Below are positions 50,237 through 59,443 of a stretch of 64,000 nt of DNA, piece by piece. Position 1 is the first letter of the stretch. Each line of letters opens with the position of its first letter. Below the pieces are notes generated by a model. The model saw only the letters and a program-made list of their open reading frames with translations. It made no database searches and had not been told where the DNA came from. The translations under genes and the position numbers were made by a program. Source of the DNA: Erwinia pyri (GTDB lineage: Bacteria; Pseudomonadota; Gammaproteobacteria; Enterobacterales; Enterobacteriaceae); assembly GCF_030758455.1 (NCBI RefSeq), contig NZ_CP132353.1:992001-1056000 (forward strand). The letters run 5' to 3'.

Positions 50237-51475
50237 ATGAAAAGAATTGCAATTGTTGACGGTTTTTCCTCTGGCAAATTTATAGCTAAAGGGCTTTATG
50301 AAAAAGGCTGTGAACTCATTCATATATCCTCAAGTGATGAACTTGACTCATACTATTACAATGGGTTTGAGTATCATATATATATTGATTCGATTGTTCA
50401 TGAAGATATGGATAAAACAATCGAATTTATAAGTAAGTTTGGAGCTGAATGCGTTATTGCTGGGACGGAGAGTGGTGTTACTCTTGCAGATAATCTTAAT
50501 AAAAGGCTACAGTTAACTTATACTAATAGTATAGAGAATATTTCTTCTCGCCGTAATAAATATGATATGATCGAAAAAGTACGTTCGGCAGGTCTTAATG
50601 CTGTTGACCAGATAAAAATTTCTAATTGGCAGGAATCCAAAACATGGTTAAAAGATAGAGCATACCCAATTGTCTTAAAACCTCTGGAGAGTGCTGGTTC
50701 AGATGGAGTATTTATTTGTAAGGATGAAAATGAAGTTCGCAAAGCATTTGAGCTGGTTTCTAAAAAGAAAAATAAACTTAATCTGATAAATGATGAGGTT
50801 TTGCTACAAGACTTTTTAGAGGGATGTGAATATGTAGTAAATTTTGTATCGCTGGATGGTAAGTTTGTAACAACAGAAGTTGTTAAATACCACAAAAGGA
50901 AACTTGAATCCGGCAATATTGTTTACGATATAGATGAAATAATTGACTCTGATAGTGAGGAATTTGAAGGTCTTGTTGAATACACAAGTAGAGTGTGTGC
51001 TGCTTTAGGTATAATTAATGGACCTAGCCATGCTGAGGTTATGATTACTAAAAAAGGTCCTTATTTAGTTGAAATTGCTGCACGTAGTGATGGCATCCTT
51101 CGACCAGATGTTGCCTCTGAAACCACCGGGCTTGGACAATTAGCAGCTACAGTATTATCGCTTACTGAGCCTGAAAAATTTCTAGATATTGCTCGTCAAC
51201 CTCCTTATAAATTAAAGAAATTCTCATTTAATGTTTGTTTGATATGTCCTCGAACAGGCATATTTGACGATCATGAAATAAGAAAAAAAGCTAAAGATTT
51301 GGTGTCTTTTCAACGGATTGAACTTTATGTGAATTCTGGGTCTACAGCCAGTCAAACGAAAGACGTTTTCAGTCAACCTGGAACGATTTATTTAGTGAGT
51401 GAAAGTAAGAACCAATTGTGGGAAGATTATAAAAAAATTAGGACCCTCGAAGAATCCGGTTTTTACTTGAAGTGA
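50237..51475 (+). CDS. ATP-grasp domain ligase
   Basis: A 412-residue enzyme starting MKRIAIVDGFSSGKF at 50237, one base after the exporter stop, with GAGAGGA upstream. The N-terminal domain is Rossmann-like, and the central ATP-grasp region has KPLESAGSDGVFIC (nucleotide loop), LLQDFLEGCEYVVNFVSLDGK and GPSHAEVMITKKGPYLVEIAARSDG (metal-binding Glu). The order of motifs resembles L-amino acid ligases of the BacD/RizB type, which join two amino acids through an acyl phosphate. It is the last gene of the operon and would be the coupling step. Confidence 0.85.
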   Translation: MKRIAIVDGFSSGKFIAKGLYEKGCELIHISSSDELDSYYYNGFEYHIYIDSIVHEDMDKTIEFISKFGAECVIAGTESGVTLADNLNKRLQLTYTNSIENISSRRNKYDMIEKVRSAGLNAVDQIKISNWQESKTWLKDRAYPIVLKPLESAGSDGVFICKDENEVRKAFELVSKKKNKLNLINDEVLLQDFLEGCEYVVNFVSLDGKFVTTEVVKYHKRKLESGNIVYDIDEIIDSDSEEFEGLVEYTSRVCAALGIINGPSHAEVMITKKGPYLVEIAARSDGILRPDVASETTGLGQLAATVLSLTEPEKFLDIARQPPYKLKKFSFNVCLICPRTGIFDDHEIRKKAKDLVSFQRIELYVNSGSTASQTKDVFSQPGTIYLVSESKNQLWEDYKKIRTLEESGFYLK

Positions 51476-51483
51476 TTTCAATA

Positions 51484-51506
51484 CCGCCTCATTAGAGGCG
51501 GTTTTT
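51484..51506 (+). terminator. Terminator of the five-gene biosynthetic operon
   Basis: A perfect 7-bp stem (CCGCCTC / GAGGCGG) with an ATTA loop is followed by five T. It lies just after the ATP-grasp stop codon. Confidence 0.93.
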
Positions 51507-51659
51507 AAATTAAAATGTAATTTTAATTTTTCCATATGTCCTATTGTTAAAAACCATTCTACTTTTTTTATCATTTTTGTAAGTTTATCATAAAAAACAT
51601 CCATCTGCTTTTGCCAAGTCGCTATTAAATTAAAAGTATTCTATATGTATACTTTTAAT

Positions 51660-51767
51660 TTAATTCCACATTTTATTATATATATTCAATAAGATAAAAG
51701 GTTTATATAGGTACTGCTGCATCATGGGGGTGTGGGAATCTAAATTTTTGTTGTCAATCATAGACAT
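51660..51767 (-). pseudogene. mutS: Stranded native 5' end of mutS
   Basis: ATG 51767 reads [19 protein letters not shown], the expected N-terminus of an Erwinia MutS, and is then diverted at the attR edge into 16 element-encoded residues ending at TAA (51660-51662). The result is a 35-residue frame. It should still be driven by the original mutS promoter. Excision of the element would rejoin it to the gene body at 31340. Confidence 0.85.
51709..51734. repeat. attR: 26-bp direct repeat
   Basis: Identical to attL at 31340-31365. The bases on either side differ from those at attL, which marks the limits of the element at this end. Confidence 0.92.
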
Positions 51768-51859
51768 GACTTACTTATTCCATTGAATTTAAAGTGAATT
51801 GTGATTTTAGTTATTATCGTTAAGTATCACGTGGTCTGATAAAAATCACCGAAACCTGC

Positions 51860-52440
51860 CTGCAGGCGTAGGTTAAGGTACTGCCTGGTATCTGGATAAA
51901 GGGATGTCTGCACCCGAGGCTTGCGTGTGGCTTGCGCTTCTGGGAGCCAGACCTTTTTCTACCGCTATACTAGCCCAGTGACCAATAAGCTGTCACAGGT
52001 AAAAACTGGAAGCTTCCCGCAAATCTCGCTTGCAACGGCATTCGAAGAAAGTCAAAAACCGAAAGCGGTGGGACTGATGATGGAAGGGCTGGTTGAGCTA
52101 TATCTGACTGTACGGACAGAAGACCGTATAAGTGCTGACAGGATAATCATTCCAGGAGCGCCTACAAAGAAAGGGCAAAAGGAAAGACGGCGTACGTTGG
52201 ATAATGACGCAGTTGCCAAACCAGGTACGCGCGTTGCAGCAGAAATCATCCGTAACGCTATCGTCGGCAGCTATTGAGCGCGGTGCCAAAGTTCAGCCAG
52301 GTAATGTGTTGCGTGAACTCTCCTGAGGCTTCAGTTTCTAATGAATTATTGAGTGAAAGCATCATCAGCACCACCCTGGCAGAAGTCCTTAAGCGTCCTG
52401 ATTTTAACACACTCTTTTGCGGTCACGTTCTGTAAGCGAA
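51860..52440 (+). pseudogene. Second tyrosine integrase remnant (P4-like)
   Basis: Fragments of a phage integrase are readable with deletions and frame changes. The arm-binding segment is QTFFYRYTSPVTNKLSQVKTG ... SFPQISLATA, followed by a jump into the core-binding segment VELYLTVRTEDRISADR, IPGAPTKKGQKERRRTLDNDAV and RVAAEIIRNAIV. In another frame RGAKVQPGNVLRELS follows, where intact relatives have a similar stretch. The catalytic domain is mostly lost. It lies just outside attR and is therefore independent of the mutS element. The sequence from 52441 to 52675 holds only a 60-codon frame (52505-52687) that I do not recognise. Confidence 0.65.
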
Positions 52441-52675
52441 AGCAACTAACTGGTTTCGTCACTATTGCCCGGATCACAAGGGTGGCCATGCCTTATGCAT
52501 AAGAGTGTGGCGAATCACAGATATTGCTGCGGATTTAAAAAAGGTCAGCTTTAAAAAATCGCGCTATCCATTTCATTATGCATTATTTAGGCGCAAAAGA
52601 GTCGCAGATTACTATATTAGTACGCATTGTGCAGGGGGACGAACTCCAACGATCGCTTGTGCTGCCATTGAAGTA

Positions 52676-52936
52676 TTATTCTCCTAAGCCATGTGAGTTA
52701 TCGGGAGGACATTTGCAATGCAACATACCAATTTCACGTAAATAAAAAAAATATAAAATTGGCATAATTAACCCCATCGCCACAATATAGCCAAATTGAT
52801 CTCTTTTTGAGGGCTTGTCTTTAACGCCATAGAATATATCCCGCCCGCTAATGAAAAACATTACAATGACATAGATTGTCACCATATATCCCACCAGAAG
52901 ATAGGCTGAAATAAAATTTGAAAGTAAATTTTGCAT
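52676..52936 (-). CDS. Small two-helix membrane protein
   Basis: An 86-residue protein from ATG 52936, five bases after GAGG (MQNLLSNFISAYLLVGYM...). Two hydrophobic segments (about 9-28 and 50-68) flank a basic loop FGVKDKPSKRDQFG-like region. The frame is open upstream to 53017, but the RBS supports the later start. It follows the HAD phosphatase gene on the same strand and may be the last gene of that operon. No family recognised. Confidence 0.55.
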   Translation of the reverse strand: MQNLLSNFISAYLLVGYMVTIYVIVMFFISGRDIFYGVKDKPSKRDQFGYIVAMGLIMPILYFFYLREIGMLHCKCPPDNSHGLGE

Positions 52937-53013
52937 GCTAACCTCAACGTTATCTACACCACTTAACAGAGCCTTACAAGGGGGGATCTTTTCTGGTGGT
53001 ATTGCTGGCAGTA

Positions 53014-53664
53014 TCACACCACTTCATTAAATCCATGGGCTAACGCGCCCGGCGACGCAGACCGTAGCGTGCTCTCATCGTGAATACCATAAGTGACGGC
53101 AATAGATTCGCATCCCAAATTAGTAGCCATGAGAATGTCATGAGTGGTATCACCTACCATCACTGCCTGTGATTTTTCGACCTCAAAATAATCGAGAATT
53201 TTTTGGCCCGACTCAGGATGTGGTTTCTTCTTTTGTACCTCATCCGCGCATACGACAATGTCGAAAAAATGGGCAATGCCGGCTGCTGCGAGCAGGGTAT
53301 TAGCACTACGTGAGAATTTATTTGTTGTCACCGATAAGCGTAACCCTGACCGTTTCAACGTTTCAAGCCCGTTAACTACTTTGGGAAATAACAACGATTT
53401 TGCTGCCGGAAGAATGATAACTTTAAACTGACGCTGATACTCTTCAACCGCCAAACTTATCTGCTGGTCAGTTACGGGCAGTTTCATCAAAAGAGAAAAT
53501 GCCTTTTCTAACGGCAAACCAATTGTTTCTTTGATAATATGCGGAGATAATTCTTTTACATTTAATGCGCGGAAAGCTGCATTGAATGTCATGGGAATTG
53601 CCTGAGCAGTATCGAAAAGCGTGCCGTCAAGGTCAAACATAATGATGGTTTGTTTTGCGTTCAT
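53014..53664 (-). CDS. HAD-family phosphatase (IndB / Gph-like)
   Basis: A 216-residue HAD hydrolase with motif I IMFDLDGTLFDT, motif II VTTNKFSRS, the Lys in KKKPHPESGQ and motif IV MVGDTTHDILMA. The size and cap match phosphoglycolate phosphatase-like enzymes, and also the IndB phosphatase that accompanies indigoidine synthetases. The neighbours (PecM-like exporter, PecS-like regulator and an IndC-like NRPS within 3 kb) favour an IndB-type role, which in known clusters is accessory rather than essential. Confidence 0.8.
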   Translation of the reverse strand: MNAKQTIIMFDLDGTLFDTAQAIPMTFNAAFRALNVKELSPHIIKETIGLPLEKAFSLLMKLPVTDQQISLAVEEYQRQFKVIILPAAKSLLFPKVVNGLETLKRSGLRLSVTTNKFSRSANTLLAAAGIAHFFDIVVCADEVQKKKPHPESGQKILDYFEVEKSQAVMVGDTTHDILMATNLGCESIAVTYGIHDESTLRSASPGALAHGFNEVV

Positions 53665-53712
53665 TTGTTTCCTCTTAATAAACCAGGGTAACCGACTAAA
53701 AATGAAAATGGG

Positions 53713-54618
53713 TTAATGACCCAAACTTTTTTGCTGAGCCGCTAAATGTGATATTGGCTTTTCACGGGGCGGGCGGGCCAGATAAATGGCCGCTACAATC
53801 GCTAAACATCCCACCAGTTGTAAATGGGTAAAAGTCTGTCCGAGAATCAGATAGCCCAGTACACACGCCGATAATGAGCTCATGAAACCAAGGAATGAGG
53901 TAGTCACCGGTGGCAGTTTTTCTATGCCGCGGAACCAGACAAAATAGCCAAAAACACCGCCAGCGAGGCTTAACCAGCCGTAGCCGAGGATATTGGTCAA
54001 CGTGAGATGAGAGGGGAGTTTTTCCAACCATAGCGCAGCAGGCAATAACATTAAACCACCGAGCGTGAGTTGCCAGCCGGTAAATGCAAGCAATGACATA
54101 TTGGCAGGACGCCCCCAGTGCTTGGTCAGAAGAATACCCATCGCCATGCTGGTGGTGCCGGTTAACCCAATTACTATCCCCTGAATATTGAGTTGAACAG
54201 CGCTGCTCAACACCAGCAGGCTGATCCCCGCTACTCCAACCAGTGCGGAGACAAGATGCATCACGCTCAGCTTATGTCGGAACACCATTGCACCAATCAC
54301 CATCACAATGATGGGCTGGCACGACATCACCAGTGATGCCAGACCCCCAGGCAGAAAGTAAGCGGCGGCAAATAGGCAGTAAAAAAAGAGGCCAATATTG
54401 AGAAATCCCAATATCGCCATTTTTAGCCACCAGATGCCATAAGGCCGCACGCGACAGATAAGTAATAAAATGAAGCCTGCCAACAACGCTCTGATTACCG
54501 AAGCCAGTAAAGGCATATCCGCTGGCAATGTCTGCGTGGTAACGATATAGGTACTACCCCAAATCACTGGCGCCAATGCAGTAATAGATATGTTCATCAA
54601 CATCCCGAACTTATTCAT
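53713..54618 (-). CDS. PecM-like EamA exporter
   Basis: A 301-residue membrane protein with ten predicted helices in two EamA repeats. The N-terminal segment LAPVIWGSTYIVTTQTLP closely resembles Dickeya PecM, the indigoidine exporter partner of PecS. ATG 54618 overlaps the end of the UPRTase-like gene by eight bases, suggesting coupled translation; the frame is open 15 codons further up. With a PecS-like MarR gene divergently transcribed 0.8 kb away, the arrangement matches a pecS-pecM pair with an extra gene inserted. Confidence 0.78.
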   Translation of the reverse strand: MNKFGMLMNISITALAPVIWGSTYIVTTQTLPADMPLLASVIRALLAGFILLLICRVRPYGIWWLKMAILGFLNIGLFFYCLFAAAYFLPGGLASLVMSCQPIIVMVIGAMVFRHKLSVMHLVSALVGVAGISLLVLSSAVQLNIQGIVIGLTGTTSMAMGILLTKHWGRPANMSLLAFTGWQLTLGGLMLLPAALWLEKLPSHLTLTNILGYGWLSLAGGVFGYFVWFRGIEKLPPVTTSFLGFMSSLSACVLGYLILGQTFTHLQLVGCLAIVAAIYLARPPREKPISHLAAQQKSLGH

Positions 54619-55261
54619 GATAAACACCCGGATAAGTACCAAAGTAACGATCGCCAAAATCACCTATTCCTGGCCGCATAAAGGCTGATTCCGTCATCCC
54701 TGTCTCGATCGAAGAAGTCATGATAGTCAGACTGGGCCATGTTTCGGCTAAGCGCTGGATACCGAATGGCGAAGCCAGAACGTTAACCACAATGATATTT
54801 TCAATAGCAACGCCGCTCTCTTTCAGGACATCGATGGCTTTCAGCAGAGATCCACCGGTGGCCAGCATTGGTTCAAAGAGCATCACGCTCATGCCTGCAA
54901 TACCCGGAGGAAAATGAGGGAGTTTGGACTCTTTATCGCGCTGGATAAGAATTTTGCCGATAGGTTGATTCGGAAACATAGAGCGGAACTCTGCTTCCAT
55001 ACTCTCGCCAGCTCTGATCACCGATACGCCACAGATGCTACGGGTTAATGCTTTGCCAGCAAAGAGATCGCCAATCGGTGTAGTAACTGCATCATTTGTG
55101 TAAGGTAAGAACTGCGCTGCGTTTTGGAGTAACAAGCGGATAACCTGATTAGCATGATGCGTAAATACCGCGAGATTGGCCATACGGTCACGCATCCTTA
55201 GATGCGAATAAGACAGCCAGTCTGAATGGGGCAGCACGTGAACATTGGGCAGTGTTGGCAT
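54611..55261 (-). CDS. Uracil phosphoribosyltransferase-like protein
   Basis: A 216-residue protein of the UPRTase family. The PRPP loop is VMLFEPMLATGGSLLKAID (LLADPMLATGG in Upp), and the uracil-binding tail is GIGDFGDRYFGTYPG (GDAGDRIFGT in Upp). It is diverged from housekeeping Upp, which normally pairs with uraA; here it is coupled to the PecM-like exporter. The substrate could be uracil or a pyrimidine-like intermediate. It is the first gene of the minus-strand operon facing the PecS-like regulator. Confidence 0.8.
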   Translation of the reverse strand: MPTLPNVHVLPHSDWLSYSHLRMRDRMANLAVFTHHANQVIRLLLQNAAQFLPYTNDAVTTPIGDLFAGKALTRSICGVSVIRAGESMEAEFRSMFPNQPIGKILIQRDKESKLPHFPPGIAGMSVMLFEPMLATGGSLLKAIDVLKESGVAIENIIVVNVLASPFGIQRLAETWPSLTIMTSSIETGMTESAFMRPGIGDFGDRYFGTYPGVYHE

Positions 55262-55300
55262 AGGTCAGTCCTGTTGATCCTTGAGAAACAGCAATAGAGT

Positions 55301-55347
55301 GTTAAGATAAATATATCTCTTAAGATAGTATCTTTCATAAAAGATAC
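55301..55347. promoter_or_regulatory. Divergent operator region of the pecS-like locus
   Basis: A perfect inverted repeat GTATCTT-N6-AAGATAC lies at 55328-55347 and a second TTAAGATA-N4-TATCTC lies just upstream (55302-55320). MarR-family regulators bind such AT-rich palindromes between divergent genes. The site is about 65 bases before the MarR gene. Confidence 0.6.
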
Positions 55348-55411
55348 TTAATCAAAAGATAATCACAACTATAATTTATTTCAAGTCTCTTTTTCTTTCA
55401 TGAGGAACACC

Positions 55412-55897
55412 ATGCAGTATGACCATGTAGATAGATTACTCGTCCAGTGGCTGCAACAACGTCCCGATTTGGACTGTTCGCCCATGGGCGTGCTGGGCCG
55501 CATAAGCCGGATGAGCAGGATTGTAGATAAAAAACTCGATAAGACCTTCAAAAACAACCAATTGACCGCGACAGAGTTTGATATTCTGGCCGCCCTCAGG
55601 CGTTTTAATTCGCTGACAACGCCCACCGAACTCTATCAAACTTTAATGTTGTCCTCAGGCGCAATGAGTACGCGGGTTGAACAGCTGGTTCAGCGTAATC
55701 TGGTTGAAAGAATTTACAGTGAGGAAGATCGTCGCAGCTGTAATTTGAAACTGACAAAAGATGGTAAATGTCTGATAGACAAAGCCATATCAGAACATAT
55801 TGCCAATGAGGATGAGATTCTTAATCCGCTTAATCAGGAGCAGCGTGAGCAGTTGGCATCGCTGCTGCGCACCTGGTTACTCGCTAACGAAAAATAA
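55412..55897 (+). CDS. PecS-like MarR family regulator
   Basis: A 161-residue winged-helix regulator. The N-terminus VDRLLVQWLQQRPDLDCSPMGVLGRISRMSRIVDKKLD parallels Dickeya PecS (VQQWRNERPDLDVEPM), including the extended first helix that distinguishes PecS/urate-type MarR proteins. The wing is ERIYSEEDRRSCNLKLTKDG. ATG 55412 has TGAGGA five bases upstream and is preferred to ATG 55400. Known PecS proteins repress indigoidine and virulence genes and their divergent pecM. Confidence 0.8.
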   Translation: MQYDHVDRLLVQWLQQRPDLDCSPMGVLGRISRMSRIVDKKLDKTFKNNQLTATEFDILAALRRFNSLTTPTELYQTLMLSSGAMSTRVEQLVQRNLVERIYSEEDRRSCNLKLTKDGKCLIDKAISEHIANEDEILNPLNQEQREQLASLLRTWLLANEK

Positions 55898-56057
55898 TCT
55901 TGATACCGGCCTGACTGCAGGCCGGAACCCTCCGCCACACGGTACATCTCCAGCATAATTCTTGTTAAATAAATATCTTTCCAGAAAGAAACTTGACTTT
56001 GTAATCCTTCGAAGTATCTTTTGTGTGAACTATAACTGCTGGGAATGTCACATCACC

Positions 56058-57790
56058 ATGAATGTCAAAGCCCCACACTCATCCGCTGTCTCAGAGCAAT
56101 TTTCAGAACGTAGTCAAAGCAGTAATTCACTTAATTTATTCACCATGCTTGAAACACATGCACGCCATTTTCCGGAACAGATTGCGGTCAAAGATGAGCA
56201 ACACTCACTCACCTATCGCCATTTTTTGCAGCGGATTTGGAGCAATAGTAAGAAGCTCAATGCGTTGATTGATGAAGAATTGCCATTCATCGGCCTCTAT
56301 TTCGACCCTTCGGTTGAGATGATCTGCGGTGCATGGAGCATCCTTGCTACAGAGCGAGCCTATCTCCCACTGGCACCGGATTACCCTGTCGATCGTCTGC
56401 GCTATATGATTCAGGATTCTGGCATTAAGATGGTGTTGACCCAGCCACACTTGAAAGCGCAACTTGCGGCGATGGTCAATGCCGAGGTCACAATACTTAC
56501 GTTAGACGACCTTCACGCATCTACTGCGGCTATTCTTCCAGGCTGTTCGCACATGCGCCGGGAACGACTGGCCTATATGATCTACACCTCTGGCAGCACA
56601 GGTAAGCCGAAAGGTGTGATGGTCACGTATGCCAATATATCTAACCAGATAGCGTGGCTTAAAAATCAGTTTGGTTTTGACCAGAACGATCGCATTTTGC
56701 ATAAAACACCAGCCAGTTTTGATGCCGCACAATGGGAAATATTGGCACCGGCATTGGGTTGTCAGGTGATTATTGGTGCAAAGGATTGTTACCGTGATCC
56801 CGATGCCTTAATTAACACCCTGATGAACGAGCGGGTAACCGTGTTGCAATGTGTACCAACATTGCTGCAGGCGCTGGCCGAGCACCCACTTTTCCCGGAC
56901 TGCTGCGCATTACAGCAGGTATTTAGTGGCGGTGAGATTCTGACACGCAATCTCGCACAGGAGTTCTTCCAGCGTTTACCGCACGTCTCGCTGACTAATC
57001 TATATGGTCCAACCGAGTGCACCATCAACGCGTCGAGTTTTACGCTTGATCCTGCGTTGGTCTCTTCCTATCCTGATGCCATCGCTATCGGAAAGCCTGC
57101 GGCTAACACGCTATATCATGTCCTGAATCAGATGGGTGAGCCGGTTTTGCCCGGTGAAACTGGTGAACTCTATATTTCTGGTTTGCAGGTTGCCAATGGC
57201 TACTATAAGCGGCCTGAACTCACCTGCGAAAAATTCATGCCGAATCCCAGAAAAATGATGCCTGGCCATGAACGTTTGTATAAAACCGGTGATTTGGTTT
57301 GGCAAGATAAAACCGGAAATACGCACTTCGTTGCACGCGTAGATAATCAGATCAAACTTCGCGGCTATCGGGTAGAACTGGATGAGATTCGGCTTGCGAT
57401 TGAAAATCATCAGTGGGTAAAAACAGCAGCGGTTGTGGTGCAGCAGGATCTGCGCTCTGGTTATCAAACGCTGGTTGCTTGCGTTGAGCTGGATAAGCGC
57501 CAGGCGGTGCTGATGGATCAGGGCAATCATAATCGCCATCATCTGTCTAAAACCAGCAAACTGCAGGTAAAAGCGCAGTTGTCTAACGCCGCTTGTCGGA
57601 TGCTCTCTGCGGCCCAGTTATCCAGCAGCATCTCGCTGCCCTTTAAAGAGTCAGACAATCAACAGCGTACGGCTGCTTTTGGCCGTAAAACCTATCGCTT
57701 TTTTGACGGCGAATCGCCGGTGACTCGTCAGAATTTAATCGATCTCTTAAAACGTCAGCCAACCGAGTACCAAGTTAATGAAAATCTCGA
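56058..57790 (+). pseudogene. Truncated indigoidine synthetase-like NRPS (IndC-like)
   Basis: About 575 residues remain of an expected 1300 or so. Adenylation motifs are intact: A3 YTSGSTGKPKG near residue 175, A5 NLYGPTECTI near 315, A7 YKTGDL near 407 and A8 DNQIKLRGYRVELDEI near 430. After A8 the sequence does not reach A9/A10 but enters FGRKTYRFFDGESPVTRQNLIDLL, the opening of an oxidase domain. An oxidase inserted between A8 and A9 is the hallmark of IndC/BpsA. The gene is then cut at about 57790 by the araE segment; the rest of the open frame (to 58022) is antisense of araE. Thiolation and thioesterase domains are lost. Confidence 0.8.
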
Positions 57791-57809
57791 TGAGTCGGTT
57801 TATGGAAAA

Positions 57810-57842
57810 ATAAAAGCCAGGGGTTATTTTCTGGCTTTTATT
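57810..57842. terminator. Terminator of araE, marking the NRPS breakpoint
   Basis: The hairpin AATAAAAGCCAG / CTGGCTTTTATT is followed by a T run on the plus side and by A residues (T on the minus strand) on the other. It is the counterpart of 44503-44536 and the outermost sequence shared by the two araE segments. Confidence 0.85.
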
Positions 57843-57854
57843 TTTTACAGAAGT

Positions 57855-59276
57855 TTATTGCCCCAGGTCCCGGAGTTTCTTACCAGACATCAGATTCTTT
57901 TCAATGTGTTCAAGGGTAACTCCCTTGGTTTCAGGGACAAGAAGAAACGTTATCACGATGAAGACCAGGTTGAACCCTGTATAGAGCCAGAATGTCCCGG
58001 CTGGTCCTATGCTACCCAGTAAAGAAAGGAAGGTTGCACCGATAATCATGTTTGCCACCCAGTTAGTCGTCGTTGAGCATGTGATGCCAAAGTCCCGGCA
58101 TTTGAGAGGTTGTATCTCAGAGCAGAGTATCCAGACCACAGGCGCTGCGCTCATGGCATAGCCTCCTATGCATAGCATCGTCATGCCAACCGACACCCAT
58201 GACAGGCCTGTGCTGATCTCTCCCTGACCCGCTTTCATCAGGCAGTAACCCAGAATCATGGTGGCAAATGCCATCACACTGAATCCAATTTTAAGGATTG
58301 GTTTTCTTCCGGTTCTGTCAACGGTGAAGACCGCAATGAAAGTCGCGAACATGAATGTCAGGCCAACCACTATGGTCGCAATCATTTGCTCCTGAGTGCT
58401 CTGGAAGCCAGCCATTTTGAAAATCTGAGGGGCGTAATACATGATGATGTTCATACCAGTAAACTGTTGCATACCCTGAAGCAACATACCGAGATAGACG
58501 GCCCGTCTCACGTTACTGTTTTGCCTGAAAAGAGCAAACCCTCCCTGCTTCATGCGCAGGCTTTCTCTTATCTCATTCAGTTCCTGTCGCGCCTTCTCTG
58601 ATGTATCTCTCAGCATCCGCAGAACTTCTTCCGCCTCTACATGAAGACCTTTCGATGCCAGCCAGCGGGGGCTGTTTGGCAGGAAAATCACCATGACGAA
58701 AAGAACGACCGCGGGTATAGCGAGAACGCCCAGCATTGCCCGCCAGTTGCCACTGTAACTGAATGCCGTATCTGACAGGAAAGCCACAACAATACCAAAG
58801 GTGATCATCAGCTGATAAAGGCTGATCATTTGCCCACGGACATTCTCGGTTGCCATCTCCGAGAGATAGAGTGGGGCTGTGTAAGAGGCAATACCCACGG
58901 CCAGACCGAGCAGGACTCTGAATGTCAGAAGAACTTCGACACTGTTTGCAAAGGCCGAGCCCAGGGAACCTACTATGAAGAGGATAGCCCCAGCCATAAG
59001 GCTGTATTTCCTTCCCAGGCGATGTGAAACCCAACCGTTACAGATTGCCCCAATAGCGGCGCCCAGCATCATACTGCTGACTACCCATTCCTGTTCATGG
59101 CTGGTTAACTGGAAATGCTCTGTGATGAAAGGCAGGGCACCTGAGATAACACCTATATCCAGTCCAAACAGAAGCCCGGCAAGAGCAGCGGATATGGATA
59201 CAAAAAGATTCATTCTTCTGACTTTTGACTGATGATCACCATCGTATGTAACGGCCTGGTTTACATGAGACATCAT
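57855..59276 (-). CDS. araE: Arabinose:proton symporter AraE
   Basis: A 473-residue, 12-helix sugar porter of the MFS. It follows E. coli AraE (472 aa) along its whole length: [66 protein letters not shown] and [16 protein letters not shown]. The start at 59276 follows GGAG four bases upstream; the frame is open seven codons more. AraC and CRP sites lie upstream. It imports L-arabinose, abundant in plant cell walls, with one proton. No araBAD is present here. Confidence 0.92.
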   Translation of the reverse strand: MMSHVNQAVTYDGDHQSKVRRMNLFVSISAALAGLLFGLDIGVISGALPFITEHFQLTSHEQEWVVSSMMLGAAIGAICNGWVSHRLGRKYSLMAGAILFIVGSLGSAFANSVEVLLTFRVLLGLAVGIASYTAPLYLSEMATENVRGQMISLYQLMITFGIVVAFLSDTAFSYSGNWRAMLGVLAIPAVVLFVMVIFLPNSPRWLASKGLHVEAEEVLRMLRDTSEKARQELNEIRESLRMKQGGFALFRQNSNVRRAVYLGMLLQGMQQFTGMNIIMYYAPQIFKMAGFQSTQEQMIATIVVGLTFMFATFIAVFTVDRTGRKPILKIGFSVMAFATMILGYCLMKAGQGEISTGLSWVSVGMTMLCIGGYAMSAAPVVWILCSEIQPLKCRDFGITCSTTTNWVANMIIGATFLSLLGSIGPAGTFWLYTGFNLVFIVITFLLVPETKGVTLEHIEKNLMSGKKLRDLGQ

Positions 59277-59358
59277 TAAGCTCCGCTCATTCAGCATGTA
59301 AGATTGCTCAAGTTTACTAAGCGGATGCCGGCAGAATTAGGGCGCCTGCCTCTTAAGA

Positions 59359-59404
59359 TATGGACTTTCTGGCTAAAGCTGCTGTTTATGTGATGAGGAT
59401 CTCA
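59359..59404 (-). promoter_or_regulatory. AraC half-site and CRP site upstream of araE
   Basis: The minus strand at 59359-59375 reads TAGC-CAGAAAG-TCCATA, an exact match to the araI1 pattern TAGC-N7-TCCATA. At 59389-59404 lies TGTGA-N6-TCTCA, one mismatch from the CRP consensus TGTGA-N6-TCACA. The order CRP - AraC - araE is as in the E. coli araE promoter. A hairpin GATGAGG / CCTCATC (59392-59419) overlaps the CRP site and ends the upstream gene. Confidence 0.75.
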
Positions 59405-59443
59405 CTATGCAACCTCATCATTTCAAATTCATTCCCATGAAAA

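Larger units (their letters stand above)
31340..51734. mobile_element. mutS-integrated genomic island, about 20.4 kb
   Basis: Bounded by the 26-bp direct repeat attL/attR, it separates the body of mutS from its native start codon. Its base composition is clearly more AT-rich than the flanking backbone. It carries recombinase genes (a decayed tyrosine integrase next to attL and an intact large serine recombinase with two ParB-like partners) and unrelated cargo: an hxsDBCA system, a zinc-hook ATPase, a degenerate araE segment and a five-gene biosynthetic operon. Removing it in silico between the repeats restores mutS beginning [19 protein letters not shown] and continuing LRLKAEHP. Confidence 0.9.

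Noticed and set aside
57791..58022. Continuation of the NRPS frame past 57790
   Set aside because: These codons are the complement of araE and its terminator; the frame stays open by chance, so the NRPS is treated as truncated.
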